64,000 bases of DNA from assembly GCF_022568795.1 (NCBI RefSeq), contig NZ_JAKZHU010000001.1, forward strand, positions 1 to 64,000. Direction: 5' to 3'. How positions within the stretch are numbered: the stretch's first letter is position 1; every line of letters begins with the position of its first letter. The notes below the pieces were generated by a model that did no database searches, was not told the origin of the DNA, and worked only from the letters and a program-made list of their open reading frames with translations. This DNA is from Arsenicicoccus dermatophilus. Its GTDB lineage: Bacteria; Actinomycetota; Actinomycetes; Actinomycetales; Dermatophilaceae. The translations under genes were made by a program, and so were the position numbers. Positions 52,963-61,847 of this stretch are shown piece by piece.

Positions 52963-55107
52963 TCAGGGACGCGGGTGGCGTATGGCGAGGACGGTGGCCA
53001 CCACGAGCGGGATCAGCACGGTGGCGCCCACCGCGGGGATGGCCACGCCCGAGTCGTTGGTGGCGAAGCCGACGGCATACACCAGCAGGATCGAGGCGAG
53101 CCCGGTGCGCAGCAGGGGGACCTGCTCGTAGCCGGGGCGCAGCAGCCGCCCGAGTGTCGAGTCGGGCCGCGCCACGACCCACGCGGCGGCCAGCAGCCCG
53201 ATCGGCACCAGGAAGGCCAGGGGCGCGGTGAGCAGCATCTGGAGGTTCTGGGCGGCCTTGCGGGCGACCACGTCGGCGGCGCCCCCGTCCCCGAGCGTCT
53301 GCACGAACCTGCCCAGGTGCGAGCGTGATCCGGCGGGTCGCAGGTAGTCCGCCACGGCCAGGGCCGTCACGGCGAGCGCGGTGACCAGACCGATGCCGAG
53401 CACCCGGCTCCAGGTCAGCCGCAGCCCGAGCGCGACGAGGACGAAGACGACGACGGCGGGCAGCAGCGCGATCGGGCCGCCGAGGTCGGCGCCCCACGTC
53501 GGCAGCCCGTCGACCGCCACGGCGGCCAGGCCGACCAGGCCCGCGAGGAGGGCGCCGCGTCGGGGACGCCCGGCGCGGCGATCGTGCCCGGCGACGGCGA
53601 CCATGACCAGCAGGGTCGCCGTCGCGAGCAGGGAGAAGGCGACGTTGCCGAGGCCGTAGAAGCGGCCGGCGACGGTCGGCTGCTCGCCGAGCAGCGTGGA
53701 CAGCGTCAGGTGCGAGCCGGTCACCGCGTCGCCCCCGACGGTCAGCGCGGTCAGCGCCGCCACGGCCGCGGGCGGGCCGAAGGGGCGCCGGCGCCAGGGT
53801 CCGAGCAGGGCCACGGCCGCGAGCGAGCCGGCGAACGCATAGATCACGAGCCACAGGGCCACGGCCCCGCCGCGCCACCAGGGCACGAGCCCGGCGAGGT
53901 AGGTGGCCGCGGGGACGCAGGACATCGCGACGACCCCCCGGGACAGCCCGCGCAGCAGCCGCCCGCGTCGGTCCGGGTCGGCCCGGCGGCAGAGCAGGCC
54001 CACGACCAGGCAGGCGAGCAGCTGCGTCAGCGCCCACGTCGGCCAGAAGGCCAGCGCCACCGGCTGCACCAGGCGGGCGGCGTCGGCGTGGTCGGCGACG
54101 GCGGCGACGCGGGCCGCGGCGGGGGCGTCGTCCGGCTGCACCGTCCACGGCTCGGCGGCCCAGGTCGGGTGCCGCACCCCGGTGGCCCAGGCCGCGACCG
54201 TGGGCGCCACGTCGGTCAGCAGCACGTAGCCCGGCTGGCGGGTGGCGGCCGAGCGCAGGACGCCCACCCCCTCGGCGCCGCCCTGGTCACCGGCGGGGCC
54301 CACGACCACCGGTCGCAGCCGGGCTCCCGCGCCGTCGTCGGCCAGCGCCGCCACGACGACGGTGGCGTCGGCCGGTGCGGCGGCGAGGACCTCGCCCAGC
54401 CGCAGGTCGAGCGCACGGACCTGGCCGGCGCGGTCGGGATCGCTCGCCCGCACCGCGCCCGGGTCGACCAGGGTCACCGGGCATGCGGCGAGCCGCTCGC
54501 GCAGCCCGGAGGTGGCGTATGCCGACCAGCGCGCCACCTGCCCGCTCCCCGAGGCGGCCGCGACGCCGGCACCCGGTCCGACGGCGGCCACGCAGGTGCC
54601 GTGGCGGGTCAGGGTGTCGGCCAGCGCCCCGAGGTGGGCGTCCTGCCGGGTGGTGGTCGCCGCGGCGACGTAGTCCGACCACCCGGGCACGACCCCGCCC
54701 CCGCTCGTGGGTGGTGCGGGCAGCGTGCGGCAGGGCCCGTCCTCGGGCTGGGCGGCCCGGGTGCCCGCTGCGAGGGTGAGCCACCCGTCGACCGGGCAGG
54801 TGTCGAGGTGCACGGACCGGACCACGAGGGCGCCGACGCCCCCGCGCTCGACGAGCCGCCACAGGTGCGGGGTCGTGGCCGGGGAGAGGTCGTCGACGGC
54901 GAGCCCGGCGAGTCCGACGACCACCACCGGGCGGGGGGAGGGACCGGCCGCGGCGGGCGGGAGCGGTCCCGACGTCCAGGCCACGGCCGGCAGCATCAGC
55001 AGGGCGAGGAGCCAGCGTCGCAGCCGGTCCCCGGTCGCGCGGTGAGTCCGTCCGCGATCCGCGCCCGGACCCCGAGCGGCGGGCGGGGCGAGGCGGGAGA
55101 CGGTCAT
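52963..55107 (-). CDS. Large membrane protein with alkaline-phosphatase-like N-terminal domain
   Basis: The 714-residue protein has a signal-like helix (LLALLMLPAVAWTSGP) followed by an extracytoplasmic domain of ~300 residues. That domain resembles the phosphodiesterase/sulfatase fold (VVVVGLAGLAVDDLSPATTP, LTDVAPTVAAWATGV) but lacks an obvious nucleophile motif. About ten membrane helices follow, with TVAGRFYGLGNVAFSLLATA as a conserved block. Homologues are widespread in actinobacteria, and a cell-envelope function is likely. It is divergent from the sensor kinase. Confidence 0.78.
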   Translation of the reverse strand: MTVSRLAPPAARGPGADRGRTHRATGDRLRRWLLALLMLPAVAWTSGPLPPAAAGPSPRPVVVVGLAGLAVDDLSPATTPHLWRLVERGGVGALVVRSVHLDTCPVDGWLTLAAGTRAAQPEDGPCRTLPAPPTSGGGVVPGWSDYVAAATTTRQDAHLGALADTLTRHGTCVAAVGPGAGVAAASGSGQVARWSAYATSGLRERLAACPVTLVDPGAVRASDPDRAGQVRALDLRLGEVLAAAPADATVVVAALADDGAGARLRPVVVGPAGDQGGAEGVGVLRSAATRQPGYVLLTDVAPTVAAWATGVRHPTWAAEPWTVQPDDAPAAARVAAVADHADAARLVQPVALAFWPTWALTQLLACLVVGLLCRRADPDRRGRLLRGLSRGVVAMSCVPAATYLAGLVPWWRGGAVALWLVIYAFAGSLAAVALLGPWRRRPFGPPAAVAALTALTVGGDAVTGSHLTLSTLLGEQPTVAGRFYGLGNVAFSLLATATLLVMVAVAGHDRRAGRPRRGALLAGLVGLAAVAVDGLPTWGADLGGPIALLPAVVVFVLVALGLRLTWSRVLGIGLVTALAVTALAVADYLRPAGSRSHLGRFVQTLGDGGAADVVARKAAQNLQMLLTAPLAFLVPIGLLAAAWVVARPDSTLGRLLRPGYEQVPLLRTGLASILLVYAVGFATNDSGVAIPAVGATVLIPLVVATVLAIRHPRP

Positions 55108-55198
55108 GGCGGCCAGCCTAGGTGGGCTTCCCGACATACCCCGGGAATCCCCCGCAGGGGGAGGTGGTCCGTCGACGCCCGACCCTAGGCTGACCCGC

Positions 55199-56560
55199 AT
55201 GCCCAGACCGACGTCCGCCGTGGCCGCGCACCTGCGCGACTTCTTCGCCACGGACGACCTGTGGGAGCGGCCCGGCCCGACCTCCGCGCAGCGACGCAAC
55301 GACCTGTGGATCGCCCTGGTCGTCTGGGCGCTGGCCGGGCTGGGGATGGAGCTCTTCCGCAGCTTCGTGGACGCGACCTACCTGGACCACCCGGGGTGGC
55401 TCTACCAGCTGCTGATCGCGGTCGGGGTGCTGCCGCTGGTATGGCGCCGCAGCCACCCGCTCCTCGTCCTGGGTCTCCTGCAGGCCCACCTCTTCCTCGT
55501 GGGCCTGACGGTGCCCGAGGTCATGCAGTCCTTCCCGATGCAGTGCGTCTACGTGTTCTCGTTGTTCAGCGGGGTGGCGTGGGCGCGCTCCCGGCAGGCG
55601 ATGCTGGGCGTGGTCGCCGCGGTGCTCGTGCTGATGTTCGGGTGGATCACCTGGCAGTTCGCGCTGGGCAGCGCGGTGGCGGACCTGGTCCGCCAGCTGG
55701 GCAGGGGCAAGGCGCCGCGCGGGATCTTCCCGCTGGTCGCGGCCAACGTCGTCTACACCGTCCTGATGAACGTGGCGTTCTTCGGCGGCGGCATCGTCGG
55801 CGGGCAGGCCGCCTGGCGGCAGGCGCGGTCCCGCGACCAGGTGGAGCGGCAGGCCCGCCAGCTCGCCGAGCAGGCCGACGAGCTCGCCGACCGCCGGGTC
55901 GTCGAGGAGCGGCTGCGCATCGCCCGCGAGCTGCACGACGTGGTCGCCCACCACGTGAGCGTCATGGGGGTCCAGGCCGCTGCCGCCCGGCGCGTCCTGG
56001 ACCGCAACCCGCAGGCCGCTGCCGCGGCGCTGGAGAACGTCGAGGCGTCCTCGCGCCAGGCCGTCGGCGAGATGCGCGGGCTGCTCGGGGCGCTGCGTCG
56101 GGCAGGCCCGCCCGAGGCGCCGCTGTCGGGGGACGACCACCGGGCACCCCAGCCCGGCCTCGACCAGATCCCCGAGCTGGTCCAGCAGGCCTGCCTGCCG
56201 GGCTTCACGGTGACCTACGAGATCGTCGAGGACCGGCCGGGGGCGCTGACCGAGGTGCCGATGCCCATCGGGCTCTCGATCTACCGCACCGTCCAGGAGG
56301 CCCTCGCCAACGTGCGCCGCCACTCCACCGCCAGCCGCGCCACGGTCGCGGTGCGCCTGGTCGAGGCCGGCGGGCGACGCCACGTCGAGGCCGAGGTCCT
56401 CGACGAGGGACGCCCCCGCGCAGGCACCTCCGGCAGCGGCCTCGGGCTGCTGGGCATGCGCGAGCGGATCGCCAGCCACGGCGGCACCTCCGAGATCGGG
56501 CCGCGGGTGACCGGTGGCTACCGGGTCCGGGTGCGCTTCCCCCTCACCACCGCCGTCTAG
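55199..56560 (+). CDS. Sensor histidine kinase (DesK/LiaS type)
   Basis: The 453-residue protein starts at ATG 55199, 7 nt after TAGGCT (55186-55191), a leaderless start. About five N-terminal membrane helices lead to the HisKA_3 box RIARELHDVVAHHVSVMGVQ with phospho-acceptor His. The HATPase part is QEALANVRRHSTASRATVAV, then TSGSGLGLLGMRERIASHGG. The cognate response regulator follows 10 nt later; signal unknown. Its TAG stop is part of the downstream gene's probable -10 box. Confidence 0.92.
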   Translation: MPRPTSAVAAHLRDFFATDDLWERPGPTSAQRRNDLWIALVVWALAGLGMELFRSFVDATYLDHPGWLYQLLIAVGVLPLVWRRSHPLLVLGLLQAHLFLVGLTVPEVMQSFPMQCVYVFSLFSGVAWARSRQAMLGVVAAVLVLMFGWITWQFALGSAVADLVRQLGRGKAPRGIFPLVAANVVYTVLMNVAFFGGGIVGGQAAWRQARSRDQVERQARQLAEQADELADRRVVEERLRIARELHDVVAHHVSVMGVQAAAARRVLDRNPQAAAAALENVEASSRQAVGEMRGLLGALRRAGPPEAPLSGDDHRAPQPGLDQIPELVQQACLPGFTVTYEIVEDRPGALTEVPMPIGLSIYRTVQEALANVRRHSTASRATVAVRLVEAGGRRHVEAEVLDEGRPRAGTSGSGLGLLGMRERIASHGGTSEIGPRVTGGYRVRVRFPLTTAV

Positions 56561-56563
56561 GGT
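56558..56563 (+). promoter_or_regulatory. -10 box of the response-regulator gene, built on the kinase stop codon
   Basis: TAGGGT at 56558-56563 contains the TAG stop of the kinase as its first three bases and ends 7 nt before the regulator ATG, the spacing seen at other leaderless starts in this window. Confidence 0.55.
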
Positions 56564-56570
56564 GAACGCC

Positions 56571-57260
56571 ATGGAGACGGGGGAGCGGGGGCAGGCGCTG
56601 CGCGTCCTGCTGGCCGACGACCAGGCGCTCGTGCGCTCGGGATTCACGCTCATGCTCAGCGTCGAGGAGGACCTCGAGGTCGTCGGCGAGGCCGCCAACG
56701 GCCAGATCGCGCTCGAGCAGGCCCGCGCCCTGCGCCCCGACGTCGTGCTCATGGACGTGCAGATGCCCGTGCTCGACGGCATCCAGGCCACCCGGCAGAT
56801 CGTCGCCGAGGGCCTGGCCACGGTGCTCATCCTGACGACCTTCGACGACGACGACTACCTCTTCGACGGACTGCAGGCCGGCGCGAGCGGCTTCCTGCTC
56901 AAGAACGCCGACCCCGACCAGCTCGTCGACGCCGTCCGCGCCGTCGGGCACGGCCACGCCCTGCTCGCCCCCGAGGTGACCCGACGGGTGATCGCCAGGA
57001 TGACCGCCGTAGCGGCCGGAGCAGGGGCGGGCGCGGGCCGTCATACCGCCGCCGTCGCGTCCCTGACCGACCGGGAGCGGGAGGTGCTCGTCCTCGTCGC
57101 GCGCGGCCGGTCCAACGCCGAGATCGCCCAGGAGCTGTACGTCGGGGAGGCGACGGTCAAGACCCACGTGTCCAACTGCTTCGCCAAGCTGCAGGTCCGC
57201 GACCGGGTCCAGGCCGTGGTCGCGGCCTACGAGAGCGGACTGGTCCACCCTGGGGACTAG
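56571..57260 (+). CDS. NarL/LuxR-family response regulator
   Basis: The 229-residue protein has a receiver domain with phospho-acceptor Asp in DVVLMDVQMPVLDG, and Thr and Lys in LILTTFDDDDY and SGFLLKNADPDQL. The LuxR helix-turn-helix is LTDREREVLVLVARGRSNAE followed by IAQELYVGEATVKTHVSN. It pairs with the kinase just upstream and probably controls the ABC exporter genes that follow at 57369. Confidence 0.95.
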   Translation: METGERGQALRVLLADDQALVRSGFTLMLSVEEDLEVVGEAANGQIALEQARALRPDVVLMDVQMPVLDGIQATRQIVAEGLATVLILTTFDDDDYLFDGLQAGASGFLLKNADPDQLVDAVRAVGHGHALLAPEVTRRVIARMTAVAAGAGAGAGRHTAAVASLTDREREVLVLVARGRSNAEIAQELYVGEATVKTHVSNCFAKLQVRDRVQAVVAAYESGLVHPGD

Positions 57261-57368
57261 ACCAGCATCCGCCGCGCGGGGGAGGTGCGACCGGGCCCCG
57301 GCTCCTAGGGTGGGCGGTGCGAGCAGGACGTATGCCGGGAAGGAGTCCCGGGGCCGCTCGCGCGAGCG

Positions 57369-58265
57369 ATGACGGGGGCAGCGATGCTGGAGGTCCAGGG
57401 CCTGACACGCCGCTTCGACGAGCACGTGGCGGTCGACCACGTGTCGTTCGAGGTGCCGGCCGGGCAGCTGACGGGTTTCGTCGGGGGCAACGGCGCGGGC
57501 AAGACCACGACGATGCGGATGGTCATGGGTCTGCTGCAGATCCACGACGGCCGCGTGCTGTGGGACGGCCGCGAGATCACGACCGCCGACCGGCGGGCCT
57601 TCGGCTACATGCCGGAGGAGCGGGGGCTCTACCCCAAGCAGCCGATCGCCGAGCAGCTCGTCTACCTCGGGCGGCTGCACGGGATGTCGGCGGCCGAGGC
57701 GCGCCGCGCGGCCACCGAGCACCTGGAGCGCTTCGGCCTGGGTGACCGCGCCAAGGACAAGCTCGAGTCCCTGTCGCTGGGCAACCAGCAGCGCGTCCAG
57801 ATCGCCGCGGCCGTGATGAGCCGCCCGATCGCCCTGATCCTCGACGAGCCCTTCTCCGGGCTGGACCCGACGAGCGTCGACGTGATGGTCGACCTGCTGC
57901 GCGAGCACACCCGCCACGGCGTGCCCGTGCTGTTCTCCAGCCACCAGCTTGACGTCGTCGACCGGATCTGCGACTCCCTCGTCGTGCTGAGCAGGGGCCG
58001 CGTCGTCGCCTCGGGCACCGCCGAGGCCCTGCGCGCCTCCGGGCCGCAGCGTTACCGGCTCGTCCTCGGGTCGGACGCCGGCTGGGTGCGCGAGGTCCCC
58101 GGCCTGCACGTCGTCGACGTCGACGGCCCCACCGCGCTGCTGGAGCTCACCGAGCCCGGCGCCGAGCGCACCCTGCTGACCGAGGCCCTGGCACGCGGGT
58201 CGGTCGTCGAGCTCGCCCGCGTGCGTCCCAGCCTGAGCGAGATCTACCGTGAGGTGACGGCATGA
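57369..58265 (+). CDS. NatA-like ABC exporter ATPase
   Basis: The 298-residue subunit has Walker A GGNGAGKTTTMRM, signature LSLGNQQRVQIAAAV, Walker B LILDEPFSGLDP and H-loop FSSHQLDVVDRI. A ~100-residue C-terminal extension follows. ATG 57369 is used; ATG 57384 (MLEVQGL) is possible. The stop overlaps the permease start (ATGA). It is the probable target operon of the two-component system upstream. Confidence 0.93.
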   Translation: MTGAAMLEVQGLTRRFDEHVAVDHVSFEVPAGQLTGFVGGNGAGKTTTMRMVMGLLQIHDGRVLWDGREITTADRRAFGYMPEERGLYPKQPIAEQLVYLGRLHGMSAAEARRAATEHLERFGLGDRAKDKLESLSLGNQQRVQIAAAVMSRPIALILDEPFSGLDPTSVDVMVDLLREHTRHGVPVLFSSHQLDVVDRICDSLVVLSRGRVVASGTAEALRASGPQRYRLVLGSDAGWVREVPGLHVVDVDGPTALLELTEPGAERTLLTEALARGSVVELARVRPSLSEIYREVTA

Positions 58266-59521
58266 GCACGATCACGACCCCCGGCGTCCGCGACCCCCAC
58301 GGCAGCCACCCCGCCGAACCCACCGGGGACGGTCCGGTCCGGCGCGAGTCCCCCGGCAACGCCTGGCAGCTCGTGGCGGCCCGCGAGATCGCCGTCAAGC
58401 TGCGCGACAAGAACTTCCTCATGGGCACCGTCGTGTCGATGCTGCTGATCCTGGGAATGATGGGCGTCAACGCCTTCCTCGCCGGCCGCACCTCCACCAC
58501 CTCGGTCGCGGTCACCAGCGCCGAGGGCAGGCAGCTCGCCGACGCGGTCGGACGCGCCGTGCACGCGGGCGACGACAAGGCTCAGGTCACGGTCCGGCAG
58601 GTCGCCGACCAGGCCACCGCCGAGCGGGAGGTCGAGGACGGCGCCACCGACCTCGTCCTCTCCCAGGCCGGAGGCACCTGGCGCCTGGCCGGCAAGGAGC
58701 AGCCGGACGGCAAGGTCGCCGCCGCCGCCCGCGAGGTCCTCCAGCAGCAGGCCCTCGCTGCGACCGCGGCCAAGGCCGGCACCACCCCCGACGCGCTCGC
58801 CAAGGCCGGCGCCCTGCAGACCACTGCCCTCGACGACGGCGGCGACGAGCGCAAGATCAGCGGCATGATCGTCGGCTTCGTCTTCGCCTTCCTGTTCTAC
58901 ATGGCCGCGCTCATGTTCGGCATGCAGATCGCCCAGTCGGTCATCGAGGAGAAGCAGTCCCGCATCGTCGAGATCCTCGCCAGCGCCATCCCCACCCGCC
59001 AGCTCCTCGCCGGCAAGGTCCTCGGCAACACCGTCATCGCCGTCGGGCAGATCGTGATCTACGTCGGGCTGGCGCTCGTGGGGCTCGCCTTCACGCCATA
59101 CAAGGAGATGCTCCCGGCCCTGTCCGGCTCGATGGCCTGGGGCCTGGTGTTCTTCCTCGTCGGCTTCCTCGGGCTCGCCTGCCTGTGGGCCGTCGCCGGC
59201 GCCCTCGCCACCCGCAACGAGGACCTGCAGCAGACCGCCACCCCGATGACCATGCTGCTCATGGCCGGCTTCTTCGCGACCTTCATGGCCAAGGGGATCT
59301 GGCTCAAGGTGCTGTCCTTCGTGCCGGTGCTGTCCACCATGCTCATGCCCGGCCGGGTCGCGTCGGGCGAGGCCGCCTGGTGGGAGCCGGTGCTCGCGCT
59401 CCTGCTCGCGCTCGCCTTCGCCACGGCGACCGTGCTGCTCGGCGAGCGGATGTATCGACGCTCCCTGATGCAGACCTCGTCTCGCATGACGTTCCGCCAG
59501 GCGCTCGCCGCCCAGGACTGA
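58262..59521 (+). CDS. NatB-like ABC exporter permease
   Basis: The 419-residue ABC-2 type permease has a cytoplasmic N-terminus, helix 1 (NFLMGTVVSMLLILGMMGVN), a ~130-residue extracellular domain, then five helices. The conserved loop SVIEEKQSRIVEILASAIPT and QLLAGKVLGNTVIAVGQI are typical of NatB/YhaP-type proteins that export Na+, peptides or antibiotics. Coupled by ATGA to the ATPase. Confidence 0.92.
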   Translation: MSTITTPGVRDPHGSHPAEPTGDGPVRRESPGNAWQLVAAREIAVKLRDKNFLMGTVVSMLLILGMMGVNAFLAGRTSTTSVAVTSAEGRQLADAVGRAVHAGDDKAQVTVRQVADQATAEREVEDGATDLVLSQAGGTWRLAGKEQPDGKVAAAAREVLQQQALAATAAKAGTTPDALAKAGALQTTALDDGGDERKISGMIVGFVFAFLFYMAALMFGMQIAQSVIEEKQSRIVEILASAIPTRQLLAGKVLGNTVIAVGQIVIYVGLALVGLAFTPYKEMLPALSGSMAWGLVFFLVGFLGLACLWAVAGALATRNEDLQQTATPMTMLLMAGFFATFMAKGIWLKVLSFVPVLSTMLMPGRVASGEAAWWEPVLALLLALAFATATVLLGERMYRRSLMQTSSRMTFRQALAAQD

Positions 59522-59578
59522 GCGACACTGCGCAGGGCCCGGCCAGGCGGTCGGGCCCTGCGGCGTGAGAGGGATGAG

Positions 59579-60514
59579 ATGCGGTACGCCTACCTGGGAC
59601 CCGAGGGCACCTTCACCGAGCAGGCCCTGCTGCAGCTGCCGTCCGCGTCGACGCCCGACGCCCGACGGGTGCCCTGCGCGACCGTGGACGCGGCACTCGC
59701 GGCGGTGCGGTCCGGGTCGGCGGACGCCGCGGTCGTCCCCATCGAGAACTCCGCCGAGGGGGGCGTCTCGGCCACCCTCGACGCGCTCGCCACCGGGGAC
59801 CCGCTGGTGGTCGTCGGCGAGATGCTGGTGCCGATCACCTTCGTGCTGGCCGCCCCTCGCGGGACGGCGCTCGGCGAGGTCCGGGCCGTGGGCACCCACT
59901 CCCACGCCTGGGCGCAGGTCCGCGGGTGGATGGCGAAGCACCTGCCGCAGGCGTCCTACGTCCCGACGCTGTCGACGGCCGCTGCCGCTGCGGGCCTGGC
60001 CCCGGATCGGGCTGCGGCAGAGCCGAGTCCGTACGACGCAGCGGTCTGCGCCCCCCTCGCCGCGACGGTGCACGGGCTCGAGGTGCTCGCGAGCGACATC
60101 GGGGACGACGCCGGCGCGGTCACCCGCTTCGTCCTGGTCACCCGCCCCGGGGCGACGCCGCCCGCGACGGGAGCGGACAAGACGACCGTGGTGCTCTACC
60201 AGCGAGCCGACCACCCGGGCGGGCTGCTGGAGCTGCTCGAGCAGTTCGCCGCCCGCGGGGTCAACCTCACCCGCCTGGAGTCCCGCCCGACCGGGGAGGG
60301 GATGGGGCGCTACTGCTTCTCGGTCGACGTGGCGGGGCACGTCGCGGACGAGCGGGTGGGCGAGGCGCTGATGGGGCTGCGACGGGTCTGCGCCGACGTG
60401 CGCTTCCTGGGGTCCTACCCGCGCGCCGACCGGCTGCCGGCCACCGTGGCCGCGGGGACGCGGGACGACGACTTCGTGGCGGCGCGGGAGTGGCTGCGCT
60501 CGGTGCGGGGCTGA
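59579..60514 (+). CDS. pheA: Prephenate dehydratase
   Basis: The 311-residue enzyme converts prephenate to phenylpyruvate in phenylalanine synthesis. YLGPEGTFTEQALLQ starts the catalytic domain; VVPIENSAEGGVSATLD and AVTRFVLV (the Thr-Arg-Phe active-site motif) complete it. The C-terminal ACT domain (PGGLLELLEQFAARGVNLTR then LESRP) is the phenylalanine-binding regulator. The length is normal for a monofunctional enzyme. Confidence 0.96.
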   Translation: MRYAYLGPEGTFTEQALLQLPSASTPDARRVPCATVDAALAAVRSGSADAAVVPIENSAEGGVSATLDALATGDPLVVVGEMLVPITFVLAAPRGTALGEVRAVGTHSHAWAQVRGWMAKHLPQASYVPTLSTAAAAAGLAPDRAAAEPSPYDAAVCAPLAATVHGLEVLASDIGDDAGAVTRFVLVTRPGATPPATGADKTTVVLYQRADHPGGLLELLEQFAARGVNLTRLESRPTGEGMGRYCFSVDVAGHVADERVGEALMGLRRVCADVRFLGSYPRADRLPATVAAGTRDDDFVAAREWLRSVRG

Positions 60515-60633
60515 GCGGGCGACACGCCCGGCGGACTGCGCCACGTGCCCCTGGTGGCGCAGCCGGGGAGGGGTGAGGCGTCTCACCCGGCCTGACCGCG
60601 CGGCTCGCGACCGGCCTGACTAGGGTCGACGGT

Positions 60634-61323
60634 ATGACGCACATCCTCTGCATGGGCGGCGGCGGCTTCTCCAAGGCGCCCGACGGGGCGGCCACGGCCC
60701 TCGACCGTCATGCCCTCGAGCTGACCGGCAAGTCCAACCCGCTGGTGTGCTTCGCGCCCACGGCCTCCGCAGACGACCCGCAGTACATCCACCGCTTCCT
60801 GACCGCGTTCGGCGGTCTCGGGGTGCAGACCATGGTCCTCACCCTCTGGCAGGACAGCCGCCACGCGCTGGAGCGCTTCGGCGACATCGACCTGCTCTAC
60901 GTCGGTGGCGGCTCGACCGTCAACCTCATGGCCCTGTGGGACGCCCACGGGGTCAGCCAGGAGGTCCGCGACCTGCGGGCCGAGCGCGACGTGGTCTTCG
61001 CCGGGGTCAGCGCCGGCGCCAACGTGTGGTGCGAGGGGTGCACCACCGACTCCTTCGGCGGCATCGACCCCTGGCGCGGGGGTCTCGGCTTCGTGCGGGG
61101 CTCGTTCTCGCCGCACTTCGACTCCGAGGCGGACCGCGCCCCGCAGTTCCTGTCCTGGGTGCGCGAGGGCGACCTGCCCGTCGGCTGGGCCGCCGACGAC
61201 GGCGCGGCCCTGCACGTCCTCGACGGCAAGGTCCAGGCCTGCCTCGCCGAGCGCGAGGGCGCCAAGGTCTACCGTGTGGACCGCACCGGCATCACCGCGC
61301 AGCCGATGACCAGGCTGGGCTGA
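60634..61323 (+). CDS. Peptidase E-like (S51) dipeptidase
   Basis: The 229-residue protein starts at ATG 60634, 7 nt after TAGGGT (60621-60626), a leaderless start. The catalytic Ser is in FAGVSAGANVWCEG, and LYVGGGSTVNLMALW is the conserved glycine loop. S51 enzymes cleave Asp-X dipeptides or cyanophycin-derived peptides. A strong hairpin follows at 61352. Confidence 0.9.
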   Translation: MTHILCMGGGGFSKAPDGAATALDRHALELTGKSNPLVCFAPTASADDPQYIHRFLTAFGGLGVQTMVLTLWQDSRHALERFGDIDLLYVGGGSTVNLMALWDAHGVSQEVRDLRAERDVVFAGVSAGANVWCEGCTTDSFGGIDPWRGGLGFVRGSFSPHFDSEADRAPQFLSWVREGDLPVGWAADDGAALHVLDGKVQACLAEREGAKVYRVDRTGITAQPMTRLG

Positions 61324-61351
61324 CCCCGCTCCACGACCCGGCCGTATGCCG

Positions 61352-61399
61352 GGGGCAGGGCGTGGCCCCCTCCCGCGGGAGAGGGCCACGCCCTGCCCC
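61352..61399. terminator. Very strong bidirectional hairpin
   Basis: A perfect 17-bp stem, GGGGCAGGGCGTGGCCC with GGGCCACGCCCTGCCCC, contains an inner CTCCCGCGGGAG palindrome. It ends the peptidase E gene (stop 61323) and the convergent lipid operon (stop 61401). Confidence 0.9.
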
Positions 61400-61400
61400 G

Positions 61401-61847
61401 TCATACCTGCAGGTGCTTGCGCAGTCCCGCCTCGCCCGCGCGCATCATGTGGACGTGGTTGAGCTCGAAGGCCGGTCGGGTCGCGGCGGGCAGCCGGGCC
61501 AGCCGGGGATGGGTGAGGTCGCACTCCTGGGACCAGCGGGCGGCCGTGGTGGTCTCGCCCTCCCAGGTCAGCTGCCACATCGCCCAGCCGGTGAGGTCAC
61601 CCGTGAGCCCGACGCGGAGCACGCCCGAGTCCGGGTCCTCGACCTGGCGGGACAGCACCACGCGCAGCGCGACCGGCAGCCCGGACCGCAGGGTCATCCG
61701 GACCTCGTCGGGTCCGACCCGCTGGACCTGTCGCACCTGCGGCCACCACCGGTCGTAGCCGTCGACGTCCCGCAGGATCTCGAAGGCCGGGCGCAGCGGG
61801 AGCGGCACCTGCCACACCTGCTCGAACCGGTAGTGGTGGGCGGTCAT
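61401..61847 (-). CDS. SRPBCC/START-like protein
   Basis: The 148-residue lipid- or ligand-binding fold opens YRFEQVWQVPLPLRPAFEIL and contains YDRWWPQVRQV and WEGETTTAARWSQECD. Polyketide-cyclase-like SRPBCC proteins bind hydrophobic molecules; this one ends a lipid-phosphate operon. The start ATG 61847 overlaps the PAP2 stop (ATGA). Substrate unknown. Confidence 0.85.
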   Translation of the reverse strand: MTAHHYRFEQVWQVPLPLRPAFEILRDVDGYDRWWPQVRQVQRVGPDEVRMTLRSGLPVALRVVLSRQVEDPDSGVLRVGLTGDLTGWAMWQLTWEGETTTAARWSQECDLTHPRLARLPAATRPAFELNHVHMMRAGEAGLRKHLQV

